From Chionoecetes opilio (lineage: Eukaryota > Arthropoda > Malacostraca > Decapoda > Majidae): a DNA stretch of 64,000 nucleotides. The stretch lies in the NCBI GenBank assembly GCA_016584305.1, contig JACEEZ010020397.1, positions 1 to 64,000 on the forward strand. The letters run 5' to 3'. Positions 1 through 29,500 of this stretch are shown here, one piece after another. Positions within the stretch are counted from its first letter, which is position 1; each line of letters begins with the position of its first letter. The position numbers and the translations under genes were made by a program. Below the pieces are notes generated by a model. That model saw only the letters and a list, made by a program, of their open reading frames with translations. It searched no databases and was not told the origin of the DNA.

Positions 1-170
1 CTCTTCCCTTCTTTTCCACCCTCCTTTATCCTACCGCTATTCTCTAAGGGATAAAGATTTCATTAATTTTTAATTTTTAGTTTCTATATAGATTCTTTCT
101 TTTGTTATAGCCGCTTTTTTTTTTTCCTATTTTTTGTTTTTTTTATTTCTTTATTTTTATTTATCCTTAT

Positions 171-720
171 TTGTCTCTTTTTTTGATTGTTTTCTCTTAT
201 TCTCTTTTTCAATTTCCTTATTTTCTCTTCTTCTTTTTTTTACTTTTCTCTTTTTTTCTCTCTATTCTCTTTCTCTTTAAATTTTCTTATTTACTCCTCT
301 ATTTCTCTTTTGTAGTTTTATTTTTCCTTATTTTTTCTCTTTTATTTCTCTTATCCTTTTTTTCCCTTATTTTTCTCTTTTATTTATGTTTTCCTTCTTA
401 TTTTTCCTTATTTTTCGCTTTTTTTTTCTCAATTTTTATTTTTCCTTTTTTTCTCAGATTTCTTTTTCTTTTTCCTTATTTTTCGCTTTTATTTATTTTC
501 CTTTCTTTTCCTTATTTTCCTTTAATTTCTTTTCCTTTTTATTTTTCCTTATTTTCCACTTTTATTTATTTTCCTTTTTATTTTTCGTTATTTTTCTCTT
601 ATATCTCTTTATTTTTATTTTTCCTTATTTTCTCATAGATTTCTTTTCCTTTTTATTTTTCCTCATTTTTCTCTTATTTCTTTTCCTTTTTATTTTTTTC
701 CCTTATTTTCCTTTCTTTTA
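171..720 (+). repeat. T/C-rich low-complexity tract
   Basis: Pyrimidine-rich sequence built from TTTTTCCTTATTTT-like units. It is open in several frames only because its composition lacks stops. Confidence 0.9.
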
Positions 721-885
721 ATTCATCATCATCTCCTTTTCTACTTTTTTTTTCGGTTCCAGTTCTTCATATTATTATTATTAAATATTATTGTTATTTT
801 CATCATTATCATCATTTATCCATTATGCTATTTATCATTATTTATTCATTTTCTTATCGACCTATTTACTTATTAATTTATCTTA

Positions 886-923
886 TGTGTGTGTGTGTGG
901 TGTGTGGGTGTCAGCAAGCTTAA

Positions 924-972
<49 letters not shown>
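886..972 (+). repeat. (TG)n followed by (CA)n
   Basis: A TG run (about 886-905) is followed after a short gap by a CA run (about 918-970), so the stretch can form a hairpin. Confidence 0.88.
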
Positions 973-1100
973 ACCTCACATTTACCCACACTTTCCCTTT
1001 CACCCAACAGCTGTGACCCGCTGACCTGACCACGACGAGAGAGAGAGAGGCCAGAGGTCACACAGAAGTCACTATGCATACCCCACATCCCAGGTCAATC

Positions 1101-1137
1101 CTTACGTGACCTCATTTGACCTCCATAACTGACCTTC
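1101..1137 (+). promoter_or_regulatory. cluster of TGACCT half-sites
   Basis: Three TGACCT motifs (AGGTCA on the other strand, the nuclear-receptor half-site) lie within about 35 bp directly 5' of the first exon. Function is inference only. Confidence 0.3.
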
Positions 1138-1170
1138 AAGATGTCAGTCATTTGCCAAACCTTCGTACAG

Positions 1171-18731
<17,561 letters not shown>

Positions 18732-18940
18732 AGGGACCTGTAAAAAAAGTGACTTCGTTTTAAAGTGACCTCGTTTTAAAGTGACCTGTAAAAAAGTGAC
18801 CTCGTTTTAAGTGATCTGTAAAAAAAGTGGCTTCCAGAAGTGACCTGTAAAAAAGTTACCTCTTTTTTGAGTGATCTTTAAAAAAGTGACCTTCAGAAGT
18901 GACCTCGTTTTAAAGTGACCTGTTAAAAAAAGTGGTAATC
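18732..18940 (+). repeat. degenerate ~30-bp repeat, GTGACCTCGTTTTAAA
   Basis: Six to eight units alternate GTGACCTCGTTTTAAA and GTGACCTGTAAAAAA immediately after the stop codon, probably in the 3' UTR. 18941-19309 is non-repetitive sequence with further scattered TGACCT motifs. Confidence 0.8.
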
Positions 18941-19309
18941 TTATAAAAAATATTTGGTTGTTTATTCCGAAGCGACTTTTACAGCAAAAAGTTGGTGATA
19001 TTTGGAGTGATCAAAATGTGAGGCCTCAATTTTGGCGTGATATTATTGATATTCAGCTTAGCCCCCCTTAGGCCCCCCTTAGGCCCTCCCTCCAAAAACA
19101 CAGTGACCTCATTCAGATGCTACTCTTAAGTGACCTTGATTAACCAGAAACCGTCCATTCGCGACCTTATTCCGACGTACCAAAACCTGCCTCTTGGTGC
19201 CAGAAGTGACCTCGGAGTGACCCCATTCCGTGACCTTCCCTCCTGCCGACCTGCCTGTCCCTTCTCTTGCCGTTACTGACCTGAAATACTGTTCTTTGCT
19301 CACTCATGA

Positions 19310-22300
19310 CCCTCCTGAAGGTGAAATATTCCTCCTGTAGGTGAAATATTACTCCTGTAGGTGAAATATTCCCCCTGAAAGTGAAATATTCCTCCTGAAG
19401 GTGAAATATTCCTCCTGTAGGTGAAATATTCCTCCTGAAGGTGAAATATTCCTCCTGAAGGTGAAATATTCCTCCTGTAGGTGAAATATTACTCCTGTAG
19501 GTGAAATATTCCCCCTGAAGGTGAAATATTCCTCCTGAAAGTGAAATATTCCTCCTGTAGGTGAAATATTCCTCCTGTAGGTGAAATATTCCTCCTGAAG
19601 GTGAAGTATTCCTCCTGTAGGTGAAGTATTCCTCCTGAAGGTGAAATATTCCTCCTGAAGGTGAAATATTCCTCCTGAAGGTGAAATATTCCTCCTGAAG
19701 GTGAAATATTCCTCCTGAAGGTGAAGTATTCCTCCTGAAGGTGAAATATTCCTCCTGAAGGTGAAATATTCCTCCTGAAGGTGAAATATTCCTCCTGTAG
19801 GTGAAATATTCCTCCTGTAGGTGAAATATTCCTCCTGAAGGTGAAATATTCCTCCTGAAGGTGAAATATTCCTCCTGAAGGTGAAATATTCCTCCTGAAG
19901 GTGAAGTATTCCTCCTGAAGGTGAAATATTCCTCCTGAAGGTGAAATATTCCTCCTGAAGGTGAAATATTCCTCCTGAAGGTGAAGTATTCCTCCTGAAG
20001 GTGAAGTATTCCTCCTGAAGGTGAAGTATTCCTCCTGTAGGTTAAATATTCCTCCTGTAGGTTAAATATTCCTCCTGAAGGTGAAGTATTTCTCCTGAAG
20101 GTGAAGTATTCCTCCTGAAGGTGAAATATTCCTCCTGTAGGTGAAATATTCCTCCTGAAGGTGAAATATTCCTCCTGAGGGAAGTATTCCTCCTGAAGGT
20201 GAAGTATTCCTCCTGAAGGTGAAATATTCCTCCTGAAGGTGAAATATTCCCCCTGAAGGTGAAATATTCCTCCTGAAGGTGAAGTATTCCTCCTGAAGGT
20301 GAAATATTCCTCCTGAAGGTGAAGTATTCCTCCTGAAGGTGAAGTATTCCTCCTGAAGGTGAAGTATTCCTCCAGGAGGCGAAATATTCCTCCTGAAGGT
20401 GAAATATTCCCCCTGAAGGTGAAATATTCCTCCTGAAGGTGAAATATTCCCCCTGAAGGTGAAATATTCCTCCTGAAGGTGAAGTATTCCTCCTGAAGGT
20501 GAAGTATTCCTCCTGAAGGTGAAGTATTCCTCCTGAAGGTGAAGTATTCCTCCTGAAGGTGAAGTATTCCTCCTGAAGGTGAAATATTCCTCCTGAAGGT
20601 GAAGTATTCCTCCTGAAGGTGAAATATTCCTCCTGAAGGTGAAGTATTCCTCCTGAAGGTGAAGTATTCCCCTGAAGGTGAAATATTCCCCTGAAGGTGA
20701 AATATTCCTCCTGAAGGTGAATATTCCTCCTGAGGTGAAGTATTCCTCCTGAAGGTGAAGTATTCCTCCTGAAGGTGAAATATTCCTCCTGAAGGTGAAG
20801 TATTCCTCCTGAAGGTGAAATATTCCTCCTGAGGTGAAGTATTCCTCCTGAAGGTGAAGTATTCCTCCTGAAGGTGAAGTATTCCTCCTGAAGGTGAAGT
20901 ATTCCTCCTGAAGGTGAAGTATTCCTCCTGAAGGTGAAATATTCCTCCTGAAGGTGAAGTATTCCTCCTGAAGGTGAAATATTCCTCCTGAAGGTGAAGT
21001 ATTCCTCCTGAAGGTGAAGTATTCCTCCTGAAGGTGAAGTATTCCTCCTGAAGGTGAAGTATTCCTCCTGAAGGTGAAATATTCCTCCTGAAGGTGAAGT
21101 ATTCCTCCTGAAGGTGAAATATTCCTCCTGAAGGTGAAGTATTCCTCCTGAAGGTGAAGTATTCCTCCTGAAGGTGAAGTATTCCTCCTGAAGGTGAAGT
21201 ATTCCTCCTGAAGGTGAAATATTCCTCCTGTAGGTGAAATATTCCTCCTGAAGGTGAAATATTCCCCCAGGAGGCGAAATATTCCTCCTGAAGGCGAAAT
21301 ATTCCTCCTGAAGGTGAAATATTCCTCCTGTAGGTGAAATATTCCTCCTGAAGGTGAAATATTCCCCCAGGAGGCGAAATATTCCTCCTGAAGGTGAAAT
21401 ATTCCTCCTGAAGGTGAAATATTCCTCCTGAAGGTGAAGTATTCCTCCTGAAGGTGAAATATTCCTCCTGAAGGTGAAATATTCCCCCAGGAGGCGAAAT
21501 ATTCCTCCTGAAGGCGAAATATTCCTCCTGAAGGTGAAATATTCCTCCTGTAGGTGAAGTATTCCCCCAGGAGGCGAAATATTCCTCCTGAAGGTGAAAT
21601 ATTCCTCCTGAAGGTGAAATATTCCTCCTGAAGGTGAAGTATTCCCCCAGGAGGCGAAATATTCCTCCTGAAGGTGAAGTATTCCTCCAGGAGGCGAAAT
21701 ATTCCTCCTGAAGGTGAAATATTCCTCCTGAAGGTGAAATATTCCTCCTGAAGGTGAAATATTCCTCCTGTAGGTGAAATATTCCTCCTGAAGGTGAAGT
21801 ATTCCCCCAGGAGGCGAAATATTCCTCCTGAAGGTGAAGTATTCCTCCAGGAGGCGAAATATTCCTCCTGAAGGTGAAATATTCCTCCTGAAGGTGAAAT
21901 ATTCCTCCTGAAGGTGAAATATTCCTCCTGAAGGTGAAATATTCCTCCTGAAGGTGAAATATTCCTCCTGTAGGTGAAATATTCCTCCTGAAGGTGAAAT
22001 ATTCCTCCTGAAGGTGAAAGTATTCCCCAGGAGGCGAAATATTCCTCCTGAAGGTGAAGTATTCCTCCTGAAGTGAAATATTCCTCCTGAAGGTGAAATA
22101 TTCCTCCTGAGGTGAAATATTCTCCTGAAGGTGAAGTATTCCTCCTGTAGGTGAAATATCCTCCTGAGGTGAAGTATTCCCCAGGAGGCGAAATATTCCT
22201 CCTGAAGGTGAAGTATTCCTCCAGAGGCGAAATATTCCTCCTGAAGGTGAAATATTCCTCCTGAAGGTGAAGTATTCCTCCTGTAGTGAATATTCCTCCT

Positions 22301-23430
22301 GAAGGTGAAGTATTCCTCCTGAAGGTGAAGTATTCCTCCTGAAGGTGAAATTATTCCTCTGAAGTTGAAGTATTCCCCCAGGAGGCGAAAATTCCTCCTG
22401 AAGGTGAAATATTCCTCCTGAAGGTGAAAGTATTCCTCCTGAAGGTGAAATATTCCTCCTGAAGGTGAAATATTCCTCCTGAAGGTGAAATATTCCTCCT
22501 GAAGGTGAAGTATTCCTCCTGAAGGTGAAATATTCCTCCTGAAGGTGAAATATTCCTCCTGAAGGTGAAATATTCCTCCTGAAGGTGAAGTATTCCTCTG
22601 AAGGTGAAATATTCCCCCTGAAGGTGAAATATTCCTCTGAAGGTGAAATATTCCCCCTGAAGGTGAAATATTCCTCCTGAGGTGAAATATTCCCCAGGAG
22701 GCGAATATTCCCCTGAAGGTGAAGTATTCTCCTGAGGTGAAGTATTCCTCCTGAAGGTGAAATATTCCTCCTGAGGTGAAATATTCCTCCTGAAGGTGAA
22801 ATATTCCCCCTGAAGGTGAAATATTCCTCCTGAAGGTGAAATATTCCCCCTGAAGGTGAAGTATTCCTCCTGAAGGTGAAATATTCCTCCTGAAGGTGAA
22901 ATATTCCTCCTGAAGGTGAAATATTCCTCCTGAAGGTGAAATATTCCTCCTGAAGGTGAAATATTCCTCCTGAAGGTGAAATATTCCTCCTGAAGGTGAA
23001 ATATTCCTCCTGAAGGTGAAATATTCCTCCTGAAGGTGAAATATTCCCCCAGGAGGCGAAATATTCCTCCTGAAGGTGAAATATTCCTCCTGAAGGTGAA
23101 ATATTCCTCCTGAAGGTGAAATATTCCTCCTGAAGGTGAAATATTCCTCCTGAAGGTGAAATATTCCCCCTGAAGGTGAAATATTCCTCCTGAAGGTGAA
23201 ATATTCCCCCAGGAGGCGAAATATTCCCCCTGAAGGTGAAGTATTCCTCCTGAAGGTGAAATATTCCTCCTGAAGGTGAAATATTCCTCCTGAAGGTGAA
23301 ATATTCCTCCTGAAGGTGAAATATTCCCCCTGAAGGTGAAATATTCCTCCTGAAGGTGAAATATTCCTCCTGGAGGTGAAATATTCCTCCTGAAGGTGAA
23401 ATATTCCTCCAGGAGGCGAAATATTCCCTG
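19310..23430 (+). repeat. 4.1 kb minisatellite, 20-bp unit
   Basis: About 205 units of GTGAAATATTCCTCCTGAAG. The main variants are GTGAAGTATT, CCTGTAG and CCCCCAGGAGGCGAAATATT. The last appears from about 20370 on and recurs at intervals, suggesting block amplification. The array starts about 580 bp after the PEAK-like stop codon. Confidence 0.97.
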
Positions 23431-23696
23431 TAAATACAATGATCTTCCTACATCATGGCAAGGCAGATGAAAAAGTTGCAGGTATTAATTAAACCAATTT
23501 TGATTTAGTTTTGAATAAGTTTATAATTTTGTAGTCATGGATATTTTAAAACTTTCTTTAATATGTATCTTTAATTATGTTATCTGTATTTTTTCTTCTT
23601 ATTTGCCTTCTTTTTACGTGCCAGGAATGAATGATTTTGAATTTTTATGATAATTTTGTTGTTATTTTTAGTGTTTTGTCAAGTTTTAGTGTATTA

Positions 23697-24232
23697 TTTT
23701 TTGTCTTCTTCCCTCTCTGTGGTATAATAAGTTTTTTTCTTCCCTCTCTGTGGTATAATAAGTTTTTTTCTTCCCTTTCTGTGGTATAATAAGTTTTTTT
23801 CTTCCCTCTCTGTGGTATAATAAGTTTTTTTCTTCCCTCTCTGTGGTATAATAAGTTTTTTTCTTCCCTTTCTGTGGTATGATAAGGTTTTTTTCTCCCC
23901 TTTCTGTGCTATAAGTTTTTTCTTCTCTGTGGTATAATAAGTTTTTTTCTTCCCTCTCTGTGGTATAGTAAGTTTTTTTCTTCACTCTCTGTGGTATAAT
24001 AAGTTTTTTTCTTCCCTCTCTGTGGTATAATAAGTTTTTTTCTTCCCTCTCTGTGGTATAAAAAGTTTTTTTCTTCCCTCTCTGTGGTAAGATAATTTTT
24101 TTCTCCCCTTTCTGTGGTATGATAAGTTTTTTCTCCCCTCTCTGTGGTATGATAAGTTTTTTCTCCCCTTTCTGTGGTATGATAAGTTTTTTTCTCCCCT
24201 TTCTGTGGTATAAGTTTCCCTCTGTGGTGTAA
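23697..24232 (+). repeat. minisatellite, ~31-bp unit
   Basis: About 17 copies of a unit with core CTTCCCTCTCTGTGGTATAA followed by TAAGTTTTTTT. Later units change to TCCCCTTTCTGTGGTATGAT. The 250 bp between this and the 20-bp array is AT-rich without recognisable features. Confidence 0.95.
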
Positions 24233-24331
24233 TAAGTCTACTGTAAATAATGTAATTTTATCGTGTATATTTTTTTTCTCAGTTTTTGTAAATATTTCCT
24301 CCCAAAAACTGGTCGTCCATGGAAATATAAT

Positions 24332-24340
24332 GGAATAAAA
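24332..24340 (+). promoter_or_regulatory. possible polyadenylation signal AATAAA
   Basis: GGAATAAAACATT is a good AATAAA context on the plus strand. If it served the PEAK-like gene the 3' UTR would have to span the minisatellites, so the link is doubtful. Confidence 0.2.
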
Positions 24341-24415
24341 CATTGGTAGTGGATGGAAAATAACTTGTTTTTCATTTATTTAGTTATTTATGTTTGACTT
24401 TCCATTGAATAATAG

Positions 24416-24631
24416 TTAACCCCTTCACACCCAGATCTTGCTTTGCTATATAAAAAAAAAAAATATGTTGTCGAGCCATAAAATTACGAAAAGTAACTAA
24501 ATACACCAAATTAGTTAGTGAACAAGGATACTAAACAGGTCATAGCTATAATATATTGCTTATAGTCACTAAAAAGCGTCTAATGGTACCCAAATTACAA
24601 TGGAAATTACGTTCTGGGTCTCAAGGGTTAA
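24416..24631 (+). mobile_element. piggyBac-type MITE, copy 2
   Basis: TTAA-flanked, with imperfect terminal inverted repeats CCCCTTCACACCCAGA and, on the other strand, CCCTTGAGACCCAGA. About 208 bp internally with no coding capacity. TTAA duplications and a CCC start are characteristic of piggyBac-derived elements. Confidence 0.75.
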
Positions 24632-25442
24632 TTGTCACTAAGGCTCAATTTTGTTTTAAATTTTACATAATATACATCTAAAACAGACTGCATTTTGAAT
24701 AATTTAGGATATTGATGTAAAATACTTGTCTATGGTTTAGTAGAGGTTAATTTGGGTTATTTATTTAGCACATTTCTGGCTAATCTTTGTTATTCATTCG
24801 TATCAAAGATTTCTGTGGCAATTACGGGTATTTATTAATTTTTCATGATAATTTTCCAGGTTTTCGATGACATTCCTTTTATAACACGTCTCTGAACTCA
24901 TATCATCTATACTTGCCTTACTATCATGACATTCTATCTAAACTTTGACTAGCAACTATTTATTTCACTATTTCGTACTGATAGTGCTGACAGAAGCATT
25001 TAAAAATCCCGCCTCTTGTTGTCTACGGTAACCCATTTCCATTATGCATACATTCCTTTTAGTTTCTTTGCATAAATTAGATTCTTAATATTTTTTTCAA
25101 CCCAAATAACATGAAGGAATGAGGAATAAAGCAGGAAATAGGAAAATCACCACAGCAAAATGACATCACAGCGTTGGGCGTTGGCATCACTGCGACGCGC
25201 GAGCAACAAACAGCCCGCGACTCTTGTGTTCACAGTGGCAGCTCTCCGCTTATTTCACCAATTTCTACGTTATTTCCAAGGTCAGTGTGTAGCCTAGCCA
25301 TCCAAATACTTCAGCAACATTAGACAATCACCTGGTGGTGTGTATTTTATCGTAATGATGTGTTATTTACTGTGATTTGGCGAATAAGCGGTAAGGAGGG
25401 CGGGTGTTTGGCCCTTGGGGGGACCGAGGTGGGAAAGTTTAT
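24632..25442. other. intergenic, nothing recognised
   Basis: AT-rich sequence followed at 25150-25420 by a GC-richer stretch with TTTCCAAG|GTCAGT, which could be a non-coding first exon and donor. No supporting reading frame was found. Confidence 0.4.
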
Positions 25443-25670
25443 GGAACTGTCGCCGATGGGAATTCTCGCCGAAAGTGAAACACCAACCGAGAACTCTCGC
25501 CGACGTGGTAATTTTAACCTAACCTAACTGATCAAGGTATTGCTGGCATTTCATCCCTGAATGCAGAAACACGGGTAAAACCTGATTAAATGTATATATT
25601 GGGTACTGTAATATCAAGAATTGGAACACTCGCCGACGGCGGCGAGAGAGTTCCTATCGGCGACAGTTCC
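25443..25670. mobile_element. MITE with GGAACTGTCGCCGAT terminal repeats
   Basis: The ends GGAACTGTCGCCGATGGGAA and TTCCTATCGGCGACAGTTCC are inverted copies with one mismatch. CTCGCCG motifs recur just inside both ends, and a short TAACCTAACCTAAC lies in the middle. No clear target duplication was seen. Confidence 0.72.
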
Positions 25671-25931
25671 AGGTACCGGAAGAGCAACAACGTGAAGGCC
25701 CAACAAGTTGACAAGCTCTATGCCGATGCATTACAAGGCACGTACTTGTAACCGTCCTCAACTTGTAGAACTGGTAATTTGCAATATTTCTAACCCCTAC
25801 AAAACCCGTTGGAAATGTAAAATAACACAAGGGGGTCTGGGGGCTAAACCCCCCAACGAGGTTAGGTTAGTTAACGACAGAAACGGTCAGCAGATTAATT
25901 CAAAACATCAAAACTCACCAGGAAAAAATAG

Positions 25932-26467
25932 GGTATAATTCTAGTGTTTGCCCATACTCCCCCTTTGACCCCAAACTAGCTTGGGGACCTGGGAGAATGC
26001 AGGATATATTGCTGGGGTACAAAATATGCGTCGCAACCACATACTTTTTGAGTTAGGTATGGAAGGTATAAACATTTCCTAGATTTAGGGAAAATTAATT
26101 GGATTTCTTCTGAGTCCAGAGACTCAGAACCTGACGATCCTCACAGAATGATGACTGAAGTGTCGAGAAACCACCCAAGTCCCCGCTAGGAGGTTAGGTT
26201 AGGTTAGATTAGATTAGATTTGGTTAGGTTAGGTTAGGTTATTGGTGGGTCAAGCCCCCCGCTAGGTTAGGTTAATTTTGGTTAGGCAAATTTCTCTAGA
26301 TATAAGGAAATTACCCTAGATCTAGGGAATTTTACCCCTCCTAAACAACTTAAATTACATGTTTCCGACGCATAATTTGTTCCCCACCTGAAAACCCCGC
26401 ATTCCCACAGGTCCCCAAACTTGTCTGGGGGAAGTGGGAGAGTATGGGCAAACACTAGAATTTTACC
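25932..26467. mobile_element. hAT-like TIR element with TTAGG core
   Basis: The terminal inverted repeats GGTATAATTCTAGTGTTTGC and GGTAAAATTCTAGTGTTTGC (from the other end) continue inward as imperfect arms of about 150 bp. Both sides carry the 8-bp duplication AAAAATAG (25924-25931 and 26468-26475). The uninterrupted target is visible at 58070-58090, where a related repeat reads straight through. The core (26189-26242) is TTAGG repeats. There is no transposase, so it is non-autonomous. Confidence 0.82.
26189..26242 (+). repeat. interstitial TTAGG block
   Basis: GGTTAGGTTAGG repeats with ATTAG variants. TTAGG is the arthropod telomere unit; here it is a short internal block inside a transposon. 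Confidence 0.85.
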
Positions 26468-26520
26468 AAAAATAGTTTCGTCCACCAAAGGAAGTTCAGT
26501 GTTCATCTGGAAATTTAGCT

Positions 26521-29500
26521 GCATTTTTTTCAAAGTGCATTTTTTTCAAAGTGCATTTTTTTCAAAGTGCATTTTTTTCAAAGTGCATTTTTTTCAAAGT
26601 GCATTTTTTTCAAAGTGCATTTTTTTCAAAGTGCATTTTTTTCAAAGTGCATTTTTTTCAAAGTGCATTTTTTTCAAAGTGCATTTTTTTCAAAGTTTCA
26701 TTTTTTTTCAGGCATTTTTTCAAAGTGCATTTTTTTCAGTGCATTTTTTCAAAGTGCATTTTTTTCAGTGCATTTTTTTTAAAGTGCATTTTTTTTTGCA
26801 TTTTTTTCAAAGTACATTTTTTCAAAGTGCATTTTTTTCAGTGCATTTTTTTCAAAGTGCAATTTTTTCAAAGTGCATTTTTTCAAAGTGCATTTTTTTC
26901 AGTGCATTTTTTTCAAAGTGCAATTTTTCAAAGTGCATTTTTTTCAGTGCTTTTTTCAAAGTGCATTTTTTCAAAGTGCATTTTTCAAAGTGCATTTTTT
27001 TCAAAAATGCATTTTTTTTCAGTGCATTTTTTTTAAAGTGCATTTTTTTCAGTGCATTTTTTTCAAAGTGCATTTTTTTCAGTGCATTTTTTTCAGTGCA
27101 TTTTTTTCAAAGTGCATTTTTTTCAAAGTGCATTTTTTTCAGTGCATTTTTTTCAAAGTGCATTTTTTTCAGTGCATTTTTTTCAGTGCATTTTTTTCAA
27201 AGGGCATTTTTTTCAAAGTGCATTTTTTCAGTGCATTTTTTTCAAAGTGCATTTTTTTTAGTGCATTTTTCAAAGTGCATTTTTTTTCAAAGGGCATTTT
27301 TTTCAAAGTGCATTTTTTTCAGTGCATTTTTTTCAAAGTGCATTTTTTTTCAAAGGGCATTTTTTTCAAAGTGCATTTTTTTCAAAGGGCATTTTTTTCA
27401 AAGTGCATTTTTTCGAAGTGCATTTTTTCAAAGTGATTTTTTTCAAAATGCATTTTTTTTAGTGCATTTTTTTCAATGCATTTGTTTCAAAATGCATTTT
27501 TTCAAAGTGCATTTTTTCAAAGTGCAAATTTTTTCAAAGTGCATTTTTTTTCAAAGTGGGATTTTTTTCAAAGTGCATTTTTTTCAAAGTGCATTTTTTT
27601 CAAAAAGTGCATTTTTTTCAAAGGCATTTTTTTCAAAGTGCATTTTTTTCAAAGTGCATTTTTTTCAAAGTGCATTTTTTTCAAAGTGCATTTTTTCAAA
27701 GTGCATTTTTTTCAAAGTGCATTTTTTTCAGTGCATTTTTTTCAGTGCATTTTTTTCAAAGTGCATTTTTTTCAGTGCATTTTTTTCAAAGTGCATTTTT
27801 TTTTAAAGTGCATTTTTTCAAAGTGCATTTTTTTTCAGGCATTTTTTCAAAATAAAATTTTTTTTAAAGTGCATTTTTTTCAGTGATTTTTTTCAAAGTG
27901 CATTTTTTTAAAGTGCATTTTTTCAAAGTGCATTTTTTTCAAAGTGCATTTTTTTCAGTTTCATTTTTTTCAAAGTGCATTTTTTTCAAAGTGCATTTTT
28001 TTTTAGTGCATTTTTCAAAGTGCAATTTTTTCAAAGTGCATTTTTTCAAAGTGCATTTTTCAAAATGCATTTTTTTCAGTGCATTTTTTTCAAAGTTTCA
28101 TTTTTTTTTAGTGCATTTTTTTCAAAGTGCATTTTTTTCAGTGCATTTTTTTCAGTGCATTTTTTTCAAAGTGCATTTTTTTCAAGTGCATTTTTTTTAG
28201 TGCATTTTTTTCCAGTGCATTTTTTTTTTCAGTGCATTTTTTTCAAAGGGCATTTTTTTCAAAGTGCATTTTTTTTAGTTGCATTTTTTTCAAAGTGCAT
28301 TTTTTTCAAAGTGCATTTTTTCAAAGTGCATTTTTTTTAGTGCATTTTTTTCAAAGTGCATTTTTTTCAAAGTGCATTTTTTTCAAAGTGCATTTTTTCA
28401 GTGCATTTTTTTTTAGTGCATTTTTTTCAAAGTGCATTTTTTTCAGTGCATTTTTTTCAAAGTGCATTTTTTTCAAAGTGCATTTTTTCAAAGTGCATTT
28501 TTTTCAGTGCATTTTTTTCAAATACATTTTTTTTTAAAGTGCATTTTTTTCAGTGCATTTTTTTCAAAGTGCATTTTTTTCAAAGTGCATTTTTTTTAAA
28601 GTGCATTTTTTTCAAAGTGCATTTTTTTCAGTGCATTTTTTTCAAAGTGCATTTTTTTCAAAGTGCATTTTTTTCAAAGTGCATTTTTTTTCAGTGCCAA
28701 TTTTTTTCAAAGTGCATTTTTTTCAAAGTGCATTTTTTCAAAGTGCATTTTTTTCAGTGCATTTTTTTCAAAGTGCATTTTTTTTAGTGCATTTTTTCAA
28801 AGTGCATTTTTTTCAGTGCATTTTTTTTAGTGCAAATTTTTTTCAGTGCATTTTTTCAAGTGCATTTTTTTCAAAGTGCATTTTTTTCAGTGCATTTTTT
28901 TCAAAGTGCATTTTTTTCAGTGCATTTTTTTCAGTGCATTTTTTCAAAGGGCAATTTTTTTCAAAGGTGCATTTTTTTCAGTGCTTTTTTTCAAGTGCAT
29001 TTTTTTCAAAGTGCATTTTTTTCAAAATGCATTTTTTCAGTGCATTTTTTCAAAGTGCATTTTTTTCAAAGTGCATTTTTTTCAAAGTGCATTTTTTTTA
29101 GTGCATTTTTTTCAGTGCATTTTTTTCAAAGTGCATTTTTTTCAGTGCATTTTTTCAAAGTGCATTTTTTTCAAAGTGCATTTTTTTCAAAGTGCATTTT
29201 TTTCAGTGCATTTTTTTCAAAGTACATTTTTTTCAAAGTGCATTTTTTTCAGTGCATTTTTTTTCAAGTGCATTTTTTTTTAAAGTGCATTTTTTTCAAA
29301 ATGCATTTTTTTCAAAGTGCATTTTTTTTCAGTGCATTTTTTTCAGTGCATTTTTTTTAAAGGCATTTTTTTCAAAGTGCATTTTTTCAGTGCATTTTTT
29401 TCAAAGTGCATTTTTTTCAAAGTGCAAATTTTTTTCAAAGTGCATTTTTTTTAGTGCATTTTTTTTAAAGTGCATTTTTTTCAGTGCATTTTTTTTTAAA

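Noticed and set aside
19310..23430. Heat-shock elements in the 20-bp unit
   Set aside because: GAA and TTC are separated by three bases (GAAATATTC), not the required two.
22351..23439. 362-codon minus-strand frame EEYFTFRRNISPSGGIFHLQ
   Set aside because: 20-bp minisatellite units; the frame survives only through indels and has no start or neighbour of interest.
26189..26242. Chromosome end (TTAGG telomere)
   Set aside because: Only about ten units, inside a transposon with unique sequence on both sides.
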